Notes under the pieces: generated by a model
What the model saw: the letters and a program-made list of their open reading frames with translations, nothing else
Told to the model about the DNA's origin: nothing
The model's database searches: none
NCBI GenBank assembly: GCA_030067835.1
Contig: CP092441.1
Location: 310,001 to 374,000, forward strand
Length of the DNA stretch: 64,000 nucleotides
Reading direction: 5' to 3'
From: Chakrabartyella piscis
GTDB lineage: Bacteria; Bacillota; Clostridia; Lachnospirales; Anaerotignaceae
Translations under genes and position numbers: made by a program
Shown: positions 30,472 through 38,792 of the stretch, in pieces
How the letters are laid out: each line of letters begins with the position of its first letter
Position numbering within the stretch: position 1 is the first letter of the stretch

Positions 30472-31314
30472 TTGAGAAAAAAGAATAAATGGTTTTGGAT
30501 GATGCTAGTCGCCTTCTTATGTTGTGGCATCAGTCAAGTGGCATATGCCCTGACACCAAATGATGTCAATGACAATTCTTTGACAGTGGAATTTGAGTAT
30601 GATGGCGTGGTATATGAAGATGTGGAAGTAACCATTTATTACGTTGCCAGTTGGGAAAATCATGAATTTGTTTTGACAGACACATTTGCAGATTCTGGCA
30701 TTGTTTTGGAACCAACCACAACACCATCAGCTTCTGAATGGCGTGAAATTGGAGAAGTTTTAGAAGAATATATCCACGATATTGGCTGTGACTGCGAAGA
30801 TTGTCAACATACCGATGCAGAAGGTATTTCTGTATTTGAACACTTAGAAAATGGTGTGTATTATGTGGAATTTGCAGATGTTTATTGCGAAGATGGCATT
30901 TTGACTTCAGATCCAGTGGTGATCACTTTGCCAGCATATGAAGGCACCACCAATACTTGGGATTACGATCCAGTTGTGGATTTGAAATTGGCACTTCTTT
31001 CATGGGAAGAACCAGAAGATCCAGATGATCCAGATGATCCGGATGATCCAGACAAAACTAGAAGACCCAAAGACCCAGATGAACCAGAAGACTCAGATGA
31101 ACCAGAAGATCCAGATACTCCAGATAAACCAGAAAACCCAGATACTCCAGATGAACCAGAAAACCCAGATACACCAGATGATCCAGATATACCAGGAATC
31201 CCACAAACAGGCTCTTGGAATTGGTTGATAGCACCATTGGCTTTGGTTGGTATGTTGCTATTTGCTCTTGGATTTTTTGGAATGATGAAAAGAGGCAAAG
31301 ATGAAGATGAATAA
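30472..31314 (+). CDS. Minor/basal pilin-like surface protein with PD-rich stalk
   Basis: A 280-residue secreted protein. TTG at 30472 is preferred over ATG at 30466, since GGAGG ends 8 bases before the TTG but only 2 before the ATG. It has a signal peptide to about VAYA (residue 27), then a beta-rich domain of about 150 residues with the cluster CDCEDCQ, which may form disulphides. A low-complexity stalk of PDDPD, PEDSDEPED and TPDEPEN units follows (about residues 183-243), then IPQTG, a membrane helix and a charged tail. The sorting signal departs from LPxTG, so the neighbouring small sortase may be specific for it. The 3' end overlaps that sortase gene by 14 bases. Confidence 0.8.
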   Translation: MRKKNKWFWMMLVAFLCCGISQVAYALTPNDVNDNSLTVEFEYDGVVYEDVEVTIYYVASWENHEFVLTDTFADSGIVLEPTTTPSASEWREIGEVLEEYIHDIGCDCEDCQHTDAEGISVFEHLENGVYYVEFADVYCEDGILTSDPVVITLPAYEGTTNTWDYDPVVDLKLALLSWEEPEDPDDPDDPDDPDKTRRPKDPDEPEDSDEPEDPDTPDKPENPDTPDEPENPDTPDDPDIPGIPQTGSWNWLIAPLALVGMLLFALGFFGMMKRGKDEDE

Positions 31315-31918
31315 GAAAATGAGTCTTTCTTTGATGGGTTTGGGTTTTGCTTGTATTTTGGGTGCAGCAGGAGTGCTTGGATACACACAAATGCAAGAAA
31401 AAAGTGCGTTATCTTTTGGTCATGAAGTTATTGTTGCATTGGAACAAGAAATGCAAATATCGGATATATCTGGAATAGAAGAAATGAAAACAACAGCAAT
31501 CAGCATCAATGGTCAAAGCTATATGGGTGTGATTTTGATACCCCAATTGGAATTGGAATTGCCAGTTGCAAGCACCTACACAGATGCTTTGTTGCAACAA
31601 ACACCATGTGCTTTTGCAGGAAGCATCGCAACAGAAGATTTGATCATTGCAGCCCATAATTATACAGTGCATTTTGGCGATATCAGCCAGTTGGAAGTAA
31701 AGGATGAAATCTATCTGGTGGATGCAGCTGGAATGTTACACACCTATCAATTGGTGCTGGAAGAAACTCTAGATGGTAGCGATTTGACAGGATTATATGA
31801 AGGAGAATGGGACTTGACTTTATTCACATGTTCCCATATGAACAATGCAAAACGAGCAGTACTGCGTTTGATAGAAGTGCAAGAAGAAACAATAGATATT
31901 ACAAGCAACACAATATAA
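31301..31918 (+). CDS. Second sortase, single N-terminal anchor
   Basis: A 205-residue sortase-fold protein with one N-terminal membrane helix (residues 8-28) and no C-terminal anchor. Catalytic residues are His in IIAAHNYTVHFG (near 115), Cys in LTLFTCSHMNN (near 177) and Arg in RAVLRLI (near 189). Size and single anchor suggest a housekeeping-like or basal-pilin sortase that fixes the finished pilus or IPQTG protein to the wall. It overlaps the upstream gene by 14 bases, so the two are translationally coupled. Class assignment by eye is not secure. A strong terminator follows. Confidence 0.85.
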   Translation: MKMNKKMSLSLMGLGFACILGAAGVLGYTQMQEKSALSFGHEVIVALEQEMQISDISGIEEMKTTAISINGQSYMGVILIPQLELELPVASTYTDALLQQTPCAFAGSIATEDLIIAAHNYTVHFGDISQLEVKDEIYLVDAAGMLHTYQLVLEETLDGSDLTGLYEGEWDLTLFTCSHMNNAKRAVLRLIEVQEETIDITSNTI

Positions 31919-31969
31919 AAGATTGATAGACCCCCTTAAAATATGTAAGCGTTTGTAACAAAACCAAAG

Positions 31970-32008
31970 GAAGAAGGCATTTGGATATGATATCTAAATG
32001 CCTTCTTC
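31970..32008. terminator. Bidirectional terminator between pilus operon and XRE gene
   Basis: GAAGAAGGCATTT pairs with AAATGCCTTCTTC around a short loop with inner GATA/TATC pairs. It serves the convergent genes on both sides. Confidence 0.85.
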
Positions 32009-32020
32009 TTGTTTACGTTG

Positions 32021-32725
32021 TCAATTGTGTTGATCCACAACAAACATATTCATTTTTTTGATGTGCTTCAATTGCTCTTTGCTGATAGCCAATTCCTGCT
32101 GCAAAGTATCGGCACCCATAACATATGGAGAAATGATGACTTTGAAGGATACAGGCAAAATAGGTTGTGTAGAAAGTCCTGAAAACAGTCCTACCATATG
32201 ACCAGCTGGACTAAATGGATGGATCGCATACAAAAAGGCTTTTTCAATCTTGTTGTTTTGGTTTTCAAAGGTAAAGTTGGTGAAGGAATCGTATTTCTGC
32301 ATTTTACCTTGGTACATATAGCGGCATTTGTAAATATTGAAATCTTCATCCAAATCAGCGTAAAAGCTGGCGGTGTGCACGCCATTTTCACCTTTTCCTT
32401 GGACTTCAATGACATTTTTGACAATGCGATTTTTTCTACCATCATAAAAATAGAGATACAAACGACTTTTGCTACCTGGATGTTCAGGTGTGATATGTTC
32501 TTCAGCAGAAGGCATTTCATAATCCACCAATTGGTTGATGGAAACACCCAATGCCTGTGCAATTTCAAACAAAGTTTCAATATCAATGGAGATATCGCCT
32601 GTTTCATATTTGGAGATGGTGGCTTTGCTTTTGCCAATCATAACAGCAAAGGATTCTATGGTTAAATGCTTCATTTTTCGATACAAACGTATGCGGTTTC
32701 CCACATGGATGGGTATTTCTTTCAT
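32021..32725 (-). CDS. XRE-family transcriptional regulator with C-terminal sensing domain
   Basis: A 234-residue protein. Residues 8-65 are a classical HTH_3 domain (IRLYRKMKHLTIESFAVMIG, KATISKYETGD, LGVSINQLVDY). The remaining 165 residues are beta-rich and carry no motif I can name; similar C-terminal regions in related regulators bind small ligands. AAGGAGAA precedes the ATG. It converges on the pilus operon and is divergent from brnQ across 610 bases, so either could be its target. Confidence 0.85.
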   Translation of the reverse strand: MKEIPIHVGNRIRLYRKMKHLTIESFAVMIGKSKATISKYETGDISIDIETLFEIAQALGVSINQLVDYEMPSAEEHITPEHPGSKSRLYLYFYDGRKNRIVKNVIEVQGKGENGVHTASFYADLDEDFNIYKCRYMYQGKMQKYDSFTNFTFENQNNKIEKAFLYAIHPFSPAGHMVGLFSGLSTQPILPVSFKVIISPYVMGADTLQQELAISKEQLKHIKKMNMFVVDQHN

Positions 32726-33335
32726 TGCAATTCTCCTTGTTTCGTCAAAATAATGGATGGGGTTTCATAAGTGGCATGCACCCATTGCAAAGGGATGTTT
32801 GCTCACAAATGATTGTCCTTGATATATGGACAAATATGAGTATTTTCAAAAAAATCTGTATAAGTGGTAAAAAAATATTTTACAAAATAAGTAAATCAAT
32901 GTCAAAAATTTCTTGTTATGAAAAAAATACAAATCAATTTCATAACGTAAATTAGCTTGTGGACATCATTGTATCACAAAGCAAATGGGAAATCTATAAA
33001 AAAAATCTTAATTTTCTCTTGTTTTTTAAAAAATACAACATTTTTATTGTGCGTATTCAACAAAATAATATAGAAATATCACTGTACACTATCGTATATA
33101 TGATTGATATGTAAAATTCTTATAAAGTGACAAAATGTGATTTTTTGTTGTCTTTTGCAATAATCTGAAAAATATGCAGACAAAGTGATATATTTGTTTC
33201 TCGTTGGTAGACAATTTTAGTTTTTGTTTCATTTCCCTATTTACCTATCTGGTTGCAAGAGTACCTGTTTTCATGGATAATGTGGAAACACATAAATTCG
33301 AGTTGTAAAATAGGATTAAACAGGAGGTAATAACA
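32726..33335. other. 610-base AT-rich intergenic region, no gene seen
   Basis: Between the divergent XRE and brnQ genes. It is very rich in A/T, with runs of A and no convincing open frame. I find no clear T-box, riboswitch or perfect promoter by eye. Regulatory sequence for either gene is likely here but cannot be placed. Confidence 0.5.
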
Positions 33336-34637
33336 ATGGAGACGAAGAAAAAAACAATGGATATTTTGGTGATTGGACTTGCACTGTTTGCAATGTTCTT
33401 TGGTGCAGGTAATTTGATTTTCCCACCTTTTTTAGGGATGCAAGCTGGTGAAAGCTGGTTTACAGGCTTCCTTTGTTTCTTTGTGGCTGATGTTGGCTTG
33501 GCGCTTTGTGCAATTCTTTCTATGATTCGTATTGGTGATGTATCCATGGAAGGCTTGACTGGTAGACTTGGAAAAGTACCTTCCACTATGATCAATCTTT
33601 TGATTGTACTTTGTATTGGACCATTCTTGGCAATTCCAAGAACAGCAGCAACTACATTTGAAATGGCAATCCTTCCATTGTTCCCAAATGTCAACTCTTG
33701 GGTGTTTGGTGCCATCTTCTTTGGTTTGGTATTGCTATTGGCAATTAGACCTTCAGGGGTTATTGACATCATTGGTAAATTCTTGACTCCACTTTTGGTA
33801 ATTTGTTTGTTGGCATTGATTTTCAAAGGATATCAAGAACCAATTGGCGATATTGTGCCAGCAGTTGTAGAATTCCACACTGCAAAAGAAGGTATCTTGG
33901 CTGGTTATCAAACAATGGACGTTTTGGCAGCAGTTGTATTCGTAATCATCGTCATTTCTTCTGCAAAAGCAAAAGGCTATACAGAAACAAAAGACACCAT
34001 GAGCGTCATCATCAAAGCATCTTTGGTGGCAGCAGTTGCATTATTTGTGGTGTATGGTGGTTTGGCATTCTTGGGTGCTACCACATCTGCTGGTGGATTC
34101 TCTGATTTGAACCAAACAGCACTTGTTGTGGCAATTACAAAAAGTCTTATGGGACATGCTGGCGTTTGGATTTTGGCAATCATCGTTTTGTTTGCTTGTT
34201 TGACCACAGCGGTTGGGTTGACTTCTTCTTGTTCTTCCTATGTATCTGAATTGACAAAAGGTAGACTTTCCTATGGAAAACTTGCTGGTATCATGGTGGT
34301 ATTCAGCTATGTGGTTTCCAACTTTGGTATTTCCACAATCATTGGTATTGCAGCTCCAATCTTGACTTTGTTGTATCCAGTTATCTTGGTTATGATTGTA
34401 TTGGGCTTCTTCCATCACAGAATTGAAAACAATAGAATCCATCAATTTGCAGTCATCTTTGCGTTGGTGATTAGTGCTTTGGATGTGGTTGCAAGCTATG
34501 GCTATGCAGTTCCATACATCGATATGTTGCCATTTGCACAGTTCCAATGTGGTTGGATTGTACCAGCAATCATTGGTGGACTCATTGGCAAATGTTTCTC
34601 CAAAGGAGACGATGTATACGCACAAGAAATGGCGTAA
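33336..34637 (+). CDS. brnQ: Branched-chain amino acid transport protein BrnQ
   Basis: A 433-residue LIVCS-family carrier that imports leucine, isoleucine and valine with Na+ or H+. About twelve membrane segments are evident. The start is family-typical: LALFAMFFGAGNLIFPPFLG (residues 15-34). GPFLAIPRTAATTFEMA and TTAVGLTSSCSSYVSEL are further family blocks. AGGAGGT lies 9 bases before the ATG. It is monocistronic with a terminator at 34662 and sits opposite an XRE regulator. Confidence 0.94.
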   Translation: METKKKTMDILVIGLALFAMFFGAGNLIFPPFLGMQAGESWFTGFLCFFVADVGLALCAILSMIRIGDVSMEGLTGRLGKVPSTMINLLIVLCIGPFLAIPRTAATTFEMAILPLFPNVNSWVFGAIFFGLVLLLAIRPSGVIDIIGKFLTPLLVICLLALIFKGYQEPIGDIVPAVVEFHTAKEGILAGYQTMDVLAAVVFVIIVISSAKAKGYTETKDTMSVIIKASLVAAVALFVVYGGLAFLGATTSAGGFSDLNQTALVVAITKSLMGHAGVWILAIIVLFACLTTAVGLTSSCSSYVSELTKGRLSYGKLAGIMVVFSYVVSNFGISTIIGIAAPILTLLYPVILVMIVLGFFHHRIENNRIHQFAVIFALVISALDVVASYGYAVPYIDMLPFAQFQCGWIVPAIIGGLIGKCFSKGDDVYAQEMA

Positions 34638-34661
34638 ACATCAAAAAATAAAAAGTATCAT

Positions 34662-34698
34662 AAGCCGAAATTCAGGAAACTGGGTTTTGGCTTTTTTT
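34662..34698 (+). terminator. Intrinsic terminator of brnQ
   Basis: AAGCCGAAA pairs with TTTTGGCTT around a loop of about 15 bases, then a T run. Confidence 0.75.
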
Positions 34699-34702
34699 AA
34701 TT

Positions 34703-34866
34703 CAATTCAAGATTAAGAGGGTTAATGAATTATCAGAAACCTTTGCGTCACACCGTAGGGAACAGTCTTGACTGTTCCGTATTTCAGGGACAGCCTGTTG
34801 ATAACAGGCGGAATGGTCAAGACCATTCCCTACAAAACCAAGGATAGGTCTCGTTATCTTGGGTTG
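34703..34866. repeat. Family B inverted-repeat element with two nested REP palindromes
   Basis: Left end CAATTCAAGATTAAGAG and right end CTCGTTATCTTGGGTTG match as inverted repeats in 13 of 17 positions. Inside are GTAGGGAACAGTCTTGACTG with closing TTCC (34755-34780) and, inverted, GGAATGGTCAAGACCATTCC followed by CTAC (34810-34833). GGTCTC sits next to the right end, as in family A. Confidence 0.7.
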
Positions 34867-34984
34867 GTAGTTTTTATAGGATTATTTTTCCATGAAATCC
34901 CATGAAAATCTATTTACGCATACTTTACGAAATGATATGATAGATGTATTACAACTATTGGACTGGATTAGGAGGTAAATTGAT

Positions 34985-35788
34985 ATGGCAACAATGATTT
35001 CTTCTTTCGATAACACACAACTTTTCATAAAGGTGGAAATACCAGCAGATGCAAAGGCAATTGCTGTCATTGTACATGGCTTGTGTGAACACCACGGTCG
35101 TTATGATTACTTTGTGGAAAAATTACACGCAGCAGGCATTGGTACATACCGTTTTGACCATAGAGGTCATGGACGCTCTGAAGGTGAACGCACTCATCTC
35201 AATGATTTCAACGAATTGTTGGATGATACCCATGTGATTGTCACAAAAGCCATTGCAGAAAATGGAGATTTGCCTATTTTTGTCATTGGACATAGTATGG
35301 GTGGCTTTACCGTTTCTTTGTATGGAGCAAAATATCCAAACCAAAGAATTAGAGGTTTTGTGATGAGTGGTGCATTGGTGAAAGATTATGCAGGCTTGAT
35401 TGCAGCAGTGCCATTGGATTTGGACCCTCATATGCCACTTCCCAATGAATTGGGTGCTGGTGTGTGTTCTGTGCCAGAAGTTGTGGAATGGTATGGTCAA
35501 GATCCATATAACTCCAAAACATTTACCACAGGACTTTGCTATTCCATCAATAAAGGCATTGCTTGGTTCGATGAAACCGTCAAAAACTTTACTTATCCAG
35601 CTTTGATGTTGCATGGGGAATTGGATGGTTTGGTGAGCACCAAGGATTCCCAATTCTTGTTTGAGCATGTGGCATCCAAAGACAAACAAATTAAAATTTA
35701 TGGCAACTTGTTCCATGAAATCTTCAATGAATATGCAAAGGATGAAGTCATTGACGATTTGTTGTCATGGGTATTGCGTAGAATGTAA
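34985..35788 (+). CDS. Alpha/beta hydrolase, monoacylglycerol lipase-like
   Basis: A 267-residue cytosolic hydrolase of the serine aminopeptidase S33 / lysophospholipase (PldB-like) group. VHGLCEHHGRYDYF (residues 29-42) carries the HG oxyanion motif, FDHRGHGRSEG is the usual early loop, and VIGHSMGGF (near 103) holds the nucleophile serine. LHGELDGLVS (near 204) gives the acid Asp and FHEIFNE (near 240) the catalytic His. Length and motifs fit monoacylglycerol lipases. AGGAGGT precedes the ATG. The HAD gene follows on the same strand across a REP palindrome; the two may be co-transcribed. Confidence 0.88.
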   Translation: MATMISSFDNTQLFIKVEIPADAKAIAVIVHGLCEHHGRYDYFVEKLHAAGIGTYRFDHRGHGRSEGERTHLNDFNELLDDTHVIVTKAIAENGDLPIFVIGHSMGGFTVSLYGAKYPNQRIRGFVMSGALVKDYAGLIAAVPLDLDPHMPLPNELGAGVCSVPEVVEWYGQDPYNSKTFTTGLCYSINKGIAWFDETVKNFTYPALMLHGELDGLVSTKDSQFLFEHVASKDKQIKIYGNLFHEIFNEYAKDEVIDDLLSWVLRRM

Positions 35789-35801
35789 CAATAATACAAT
35801 C

Positions 35802-35829
35802 GTAGGGGCGGACCTATGTGTCCGCCCGT
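35802..35829. repeat. REP-like palindrome
   Basis: GTAGGGGCGGAC, loop, GTCCGCCCG: GTAG foot with perfect arms, between two co-directional genes. Confidence 0.85.
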
Positions 35830-35859
35830 TATAAACCACAAATAAAAAGGAGAATACAC

Positions 35860-36513
35860 ATGGTAAAAGCAGTGATTTTTGACTTGGATGGGACCCTTTT
35901 GAACACCATAACCGACATTGCAAATGGTTGCAACTTCGCTTTGGAACAATTGGGTTTGCCGATACATCCAGTGGAAGCATATAAATATTTTGTGGGCAAT
36001 GGTCGAAATGCTTTGGTGCGTTCTGCTTTGGGTGACAATTTTACAGAAGAACGCTATGCACAGGCTTTGGTGTATAACGATACCCATTATGCTGCACATG
36101 GTGAAGATGTGACAGCTCCATATGACGGCATTTTGGACTTGTTACAGGCTTGTAGGAAAGCAGGCATTTTGTGTGCTGTGGTCAGCAACAAACCCCATCA
36201 ATTTTGTGAAGTTCTGGTGCCAAAATATTTTGGTGACTTATTAAACCCCATTTATGGTTGCGTAGATGGCACTGCACCCAAACCAGACCCACATTTGGTG
36301 TTTCAAGTGTTGGAAACCTTGGATTTGCAACCAGAAGATGTTCTGTATGTAGGCGATAGTGGTGTGGATATGCAGACTGCAAAGAATAGCCATGTAAAAG
36401 CCTGTGGTGTTCTGTGGGGCTTCCGTAAAGCAGATGAATTGTTGGCAAATGGCGCAGATGTGCTGTGTGAAACAGTGGCAGACTTGGAACAACTGATATT
36501 TGCATCAAAATAA
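35860..36513 (+). CDS. HAD-superfamily hydrolase, phosphoglycolate phosphatase-like
   Basis: A 217-residue phosphatase of HAD subfamily IA. Motif I is FDLDGTLLNT (residues 7-16, nucleophile Asp), motif II VVSNKP (near 109), and motif III/IV lysine and YVGDSGVDMQTAKN (near 165-178). The helical cap in between is of the Gph/PGP type. Substrate cannot be fixed from sequence: phosphoglycolate or another small sugar phosphate is likely. ATG at 35860 follows AAAAGGAG by 7 bases; a longer in-frame start at 35818 lies inside the REP repeat and is rejected. Confidence 0.9.
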   Translation: MVKAVIFDLDGTLLNTITDIANGCNFALEQLGLPIHPVEAYKYFVGNGRNALVRSALGDNFTEERYAQALVYNDTHYAAHGEDVTAPYDGILDLLQACRKAGILCAVVSNKPHQFCEVLVPKYFGDLLNPIYGCVDGTAPKPDPHLVFQVLETLDLQPEDVLYVGDSGVDMQTAKNSHVKACGVLWGFRKADELLANGADVLCETVADLEQLIFASK

Positions 36514-36519
36514 TATATT

Positions 36520-36546
36520 GTAGGGGCACCCCTATGTGGGTGCCCG
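36520..36546. repeat. REP-like palindrome
   Basis: GTAGGGGCACCC, loop, GGGTGCCCG: GTAG foot with perfect arms, between the HAD gene and the next co-directional gene. Confidence 0.85.
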
Positions 36547-36576
36547 CAATTTGTATGTTAAAAGGTGGTGTGTGCA

Positions 36577-37164
36577 TTGGATTATAGCTGGTTGGAACTG
36601 GAACACAGAAAACTATTGGATTGCCCAGAAGAAGAGCGTGATATTCGTCAAGAACTGCTTTTTGCTATCTGGGAGAAAACAAAGGCATATGAAGCACACA
36701 TCAAAGAATACAATCGTTTGCAATATCACAAATCCTTGGCAGAACGTGGTATTGTGTTCCAATCCATAGGCAAAGCCAATATTTTGAAAATGGTATGGAC
36801 AAAACTCTTTGCAATGTCCATGAGTCGCAAAGAACGTTTGGAAATTTTCTATGACCAATATCGTTGGTATCTCTTTTCCAGTGGCAAAGTGACTGCCAAA
36901 TGTGGCATAGAAGCTCGTGACGCCTTCTGTGAGGTGGCAAAGGATCAAGTGCAGATGTTTTATCAAAATCAAGAAGAAGGCTTTGTCATAGATAATGCAG
37001 GGGATTTGCAGGCAGTGGACTTAGACTTGGAAGAAGATGTGTTTGTGTTTGACGATGTGGAATGTTGGACATATGTGCATACCCATACAGGCGAATCCTT
37101 TTTCTACTATCGCAAACAAGAGGAATATCCAGATGGCTTGCAATTGAACCTAGAAGGATTTTAA
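36577..37164 (+). CDS. Hypothetical cytosolic protein
   Basis: A 195-residue acidic protein with no signal or membrane segment. I place the start at TTG 36577 because AAAGGTGG ends 8 bases before it; an upstream GTG at 36565 overlaps that site. The first half is helical and charged (LELEHRKLL, EEERDIRQELLFAIWEKT), the second part more beta-like with a very acidic stretch (VDLDLEEDVFVFDD) before WTYVHTHTGESFFYYR. I do not recognise the family. It may share a transcript with the hydrolase genes upstream. Confidence 0.65.
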   Translation: MDYSWLELEHRKLLDCPEEERDIRQELLFAIWEKTKAYEAHIKEYNRLQYHKSLAERGIVFQSIGKANILKMVWTKLFAMSMSRKERLEIFYDQYRWYLFSSGKVTAKCGIEARDAFCEVAKDQVQMFYQNQEEGFVIDNAGDLQAVDLDLEEDVFVFDDVECWTYVHTHTGESFFYYRKQEEYPDGLQLNLEGF

Positions 37165-37201
37165 GCAAGCAATAGATGAACAATTCCAATATGGATGCAT
37201 T

Positions 37202-37417
37202 GTAGGGTTGATTCACGAATCAACCGCTGTACCACAAGCCATAAATAAGATGCAACTGTAGGGGATAGCTGTGCTGTCCCACAACGAAAGATTCTTCGTC
37301 GCTACACTCCTCTGAATGACAAGTCAGTGGCAATTGTAGAGTTGATTCACGAATCAATTGCTATATACCACAAACTATAAATAAGATACAACTGTAGGGG
37401 ATAGCTGTGCTGTCCCG
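37202..37417. repeat. Cluster of REP palindromes and one TGTCATTC-type repeat
   Basis: Copies: 37202-37226 (GTAGGGTTGATTCACGAATC then AACC), 37258-37280 (GTAGGGGATAGC...GCTGTCCC), a decayed one at 37336-37360 (GTAGAGTTGATTC...), and 37393-37417 (GTAGGGGATAGC...GCTGTCCCG). At 37288-37322 is the TGTCATTCAGAGG...GAAGAATC repeat in inverse orientation. Confidence 0.8.
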
Positions 37418-37449
37418 CAACCAATCATCGCAATAGAAAGAAGGCAACC

Positions 37450-37623
37450 ATGACCATTTGTGATACCTGTATGTACTTTGCATACGATGAAGAATATGAA
37501 GATTATTTTTGTGAAGTGAACTTGGATGAGGATGAAATGATGCGTTTTATGTCATCATCCTATCGCCAATGTCCATATTATCGCTTGGAAGACGAATATA
37601 AAACAGTACGCAAACAAATGTAA
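37450..37623 (+). CDS. DUF6472-like small cysteine protein
   Basis: A 57-residue protein below usual gene-calling size. It has CDTC near the start, YDEEYEDYFCEVNLDEDEM in the middle and CPYY near residue 41, giving four cysteines arranged as CxxC...C...C. This strongly resembles the small DUF6472 family of Clostridia, which probably binds a metal ion; function is unknown. The ATG at 37450 is preceded by a GAAAGAAGG purine stretch. It lies between a REP cluster and the signal peptidase gene on the same strand. Confidence 0.75.
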   Translation: MTICDTCMYFAYDEEYEDYFCEVNLDEDEMMRFMSSSYRQCPYYRLEDEYKTVRKQM

Positions 37624-37752
37624 TGATTAACTTGCAATCAGGATTTCATCTGGAAAAAATTTCATTTGTATTTTTCTGGTAAATCCCTTGTAATTTATGC
37701 GGAATTTGTATACTATAGAATAGATGTGTCGTTTTGTGGAGAATGTGAGGAA

Positions 37753-38262
37753 ATGTTTTTGGGAAATCAATGGAAAGAATGGAAAAAAGCAATTCCTCGA
37801 GCATGTGGAATTTTATGTATTTTGTTTTTGCTGTGTTGGCCAGTGCATATTGATGGTGTGTCCATGGAACCCACTTTGTCAGATGGAAACTTGGTGTTTA
37901 TGAGTCGAAGTTCTGCTTATGTTGGGAAATTGGAACAGGGGGATATTGCTGTATTTGAAACGGTACAAGATGGCACAGAATTTATCCTCATCAAACGTAT
38001 CATTGCTGTAGGTGGTGATCATCTGTATATTTCACCAGAAGGTGAAGTGTGGTGTAATGGTGAGTTAGTGGAAGAAACCTATGCCATTGGCGAAACAGAT
38101 GCTTTTGTGGATATGACAATTCCAGAAGGTACTGTGTTTGTTATGGGGGATCATCGTGATGCCAGCTTTGATAGCCGACATATGGGTGTAATTCCAGAAG
38201 AAGATATCAAAGGAAAAGTGATTTTCAAACTATATCCTTTGGGTGAAATCTGTATTTTTTAA
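37753..38262 (+). CDS. lepB: Signal peptidase I
   Basis: A 169-residue type I signal peptidase that removes Sec/Tat signal peptides at the outer face of the membrane. After an N-terminal cytoplasmic stretch there is one membrane helix (ILCILFLLCWPV). Catalytic Ser lies in DGVSMEPTL (box B, near residue 37), Lys in IKRIIAVGGD (box D, near 80), and MGDHRDASFDSR (box E) follows. Small size is typical of Gram-positive Sip enzymes. Start ATG 37753 has GAGG just before it; longer in-frame starts exist upstream. TTGTAA (37688) and TACTAT (37711) with a 17-base spacer form a plausible promoter. Confidence 0.92.
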   Translation: MFLGNQWKEWKKAIPRACGILCILFLLCWPVHIDGVSMEPTLSDGNLVFMSRSSAYVGKLEQGDIAVFETVQDGTEFILIKRIIAVGGDHLYISPEGEVWCNGELVEETYAIGETDAFVDMTIPEGTVFVMGDHRDASFDSRHMGVIPEEDIKGKVIFKLYPLGEICIF

Positions 38263-38266
38263 CAAG

Positions 38267-38301
38267 AAACAGCCTTTGTGATAGAATAAAGGCTGTTTTT
38301 T
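38267..38301 (+). terminator. Intrinsic terminator of signal peptidase gene
   Basis: AAACAGCCTTT pairs with AAAGGCTGTTT around a 10-base loop, then a T run. Confidence 0.9.
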
Positions 38302-38317
38302 ATTGCAATATAATAGC

Positions 38318-38436
38318 CCCAATGCAAGACAAAGGTGCTCACAATTATAACGTAGGGGTTGATGCCCACATCAACCCGTTTGCATCTTATTGTTGTTGGT
38401 GGATGGGGTTTATTAGGTCTCATTATCTTGAAATGG
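38318..38436. repeat. Family B-like element with nested REP palindrome
   Basis: Ends resemble the other family B elements (CCAATGCAAGACAAAGG at the left, GGTCTCATTATCTTG at the right). A REP palindrome GTAGGGGTTGATG, loop, CATCAACCCG sits at 38352-38378. Confidence 0.6.
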
Positions 38437-38446
38437 CAATAAAAAT

Positions 38447-38470
38447 ACCGTAGGCTCGCATTCCTACGGT
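38447..38470 (-). terminator. Terminator of the phage-tail gene cluster (minus strand)
   Basis: ACCGTAGG, 8-base loop, CCTACGGT. Read on the minus strand, the stem is followed by TATTTTTATT. Confidence 0.7.
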
Positions 38471-38537
38471 AAAATTTCAAACATTCGCATTTGGTTCTAT
38501 CCATATTACAATGGTTTCTATTATTTTATTTTGTGGC

Positions 38538-38792
38538 TTATACCACAGCAAATTCTTCTACTTCTGTAACTTCTGCAATGACATCAACTTCATCTTCAAC
38601 TTCAGTTTCAGCTTCAACTTCGATTTCTGCATCAGCATCAACTTCTTCTTCCATATCTTCTGTCATCAACACTTCATCATACACAATGAGATGATATTGG
38701 GCTTCGGTCAAATATCCAATTGTCACATAACGCAACAACTGATCTGCACGTACAAAACCCAACTCAAATTTGGCTTTCAAAATTTCATACAT
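38538..38792 (-). CDS. XkdX-like phage protein with acidic C-terminal extension
   Basis: An 84-residue protein. The first 45 residues (YEILKAKFELGFVRADQLLR, then YLTEAQYHLIV) fit the XkdX family of short proteins found at the end of phage tail operons. The remaining 40 residues are almost only Glu, Val, Asp and Ala, a low-complexity extension not part of the family. GGAGGT lies 7 bases before the ATG. The start overlaps the preceding gene's stop by one base. It is the last of three minus-strand genes that look like a tail-fibre module. Confidence 0.75.
   Translation of the reverse strand: MYEILKAKFELGFVRADQLLRYVTIGYLTEAQYHLIVYDEVLMTEDMEEEVDADAEIEVEAETEVEDEVDVIAEVTEVEEFAVV

Noticed and set aside
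32726-33335. Possible T-box or other riboswitch before brnQ
   Set aside because: I could find neither a T-box consensus nor a clear terminator/antiterminator pair in this AT-rich stretch.
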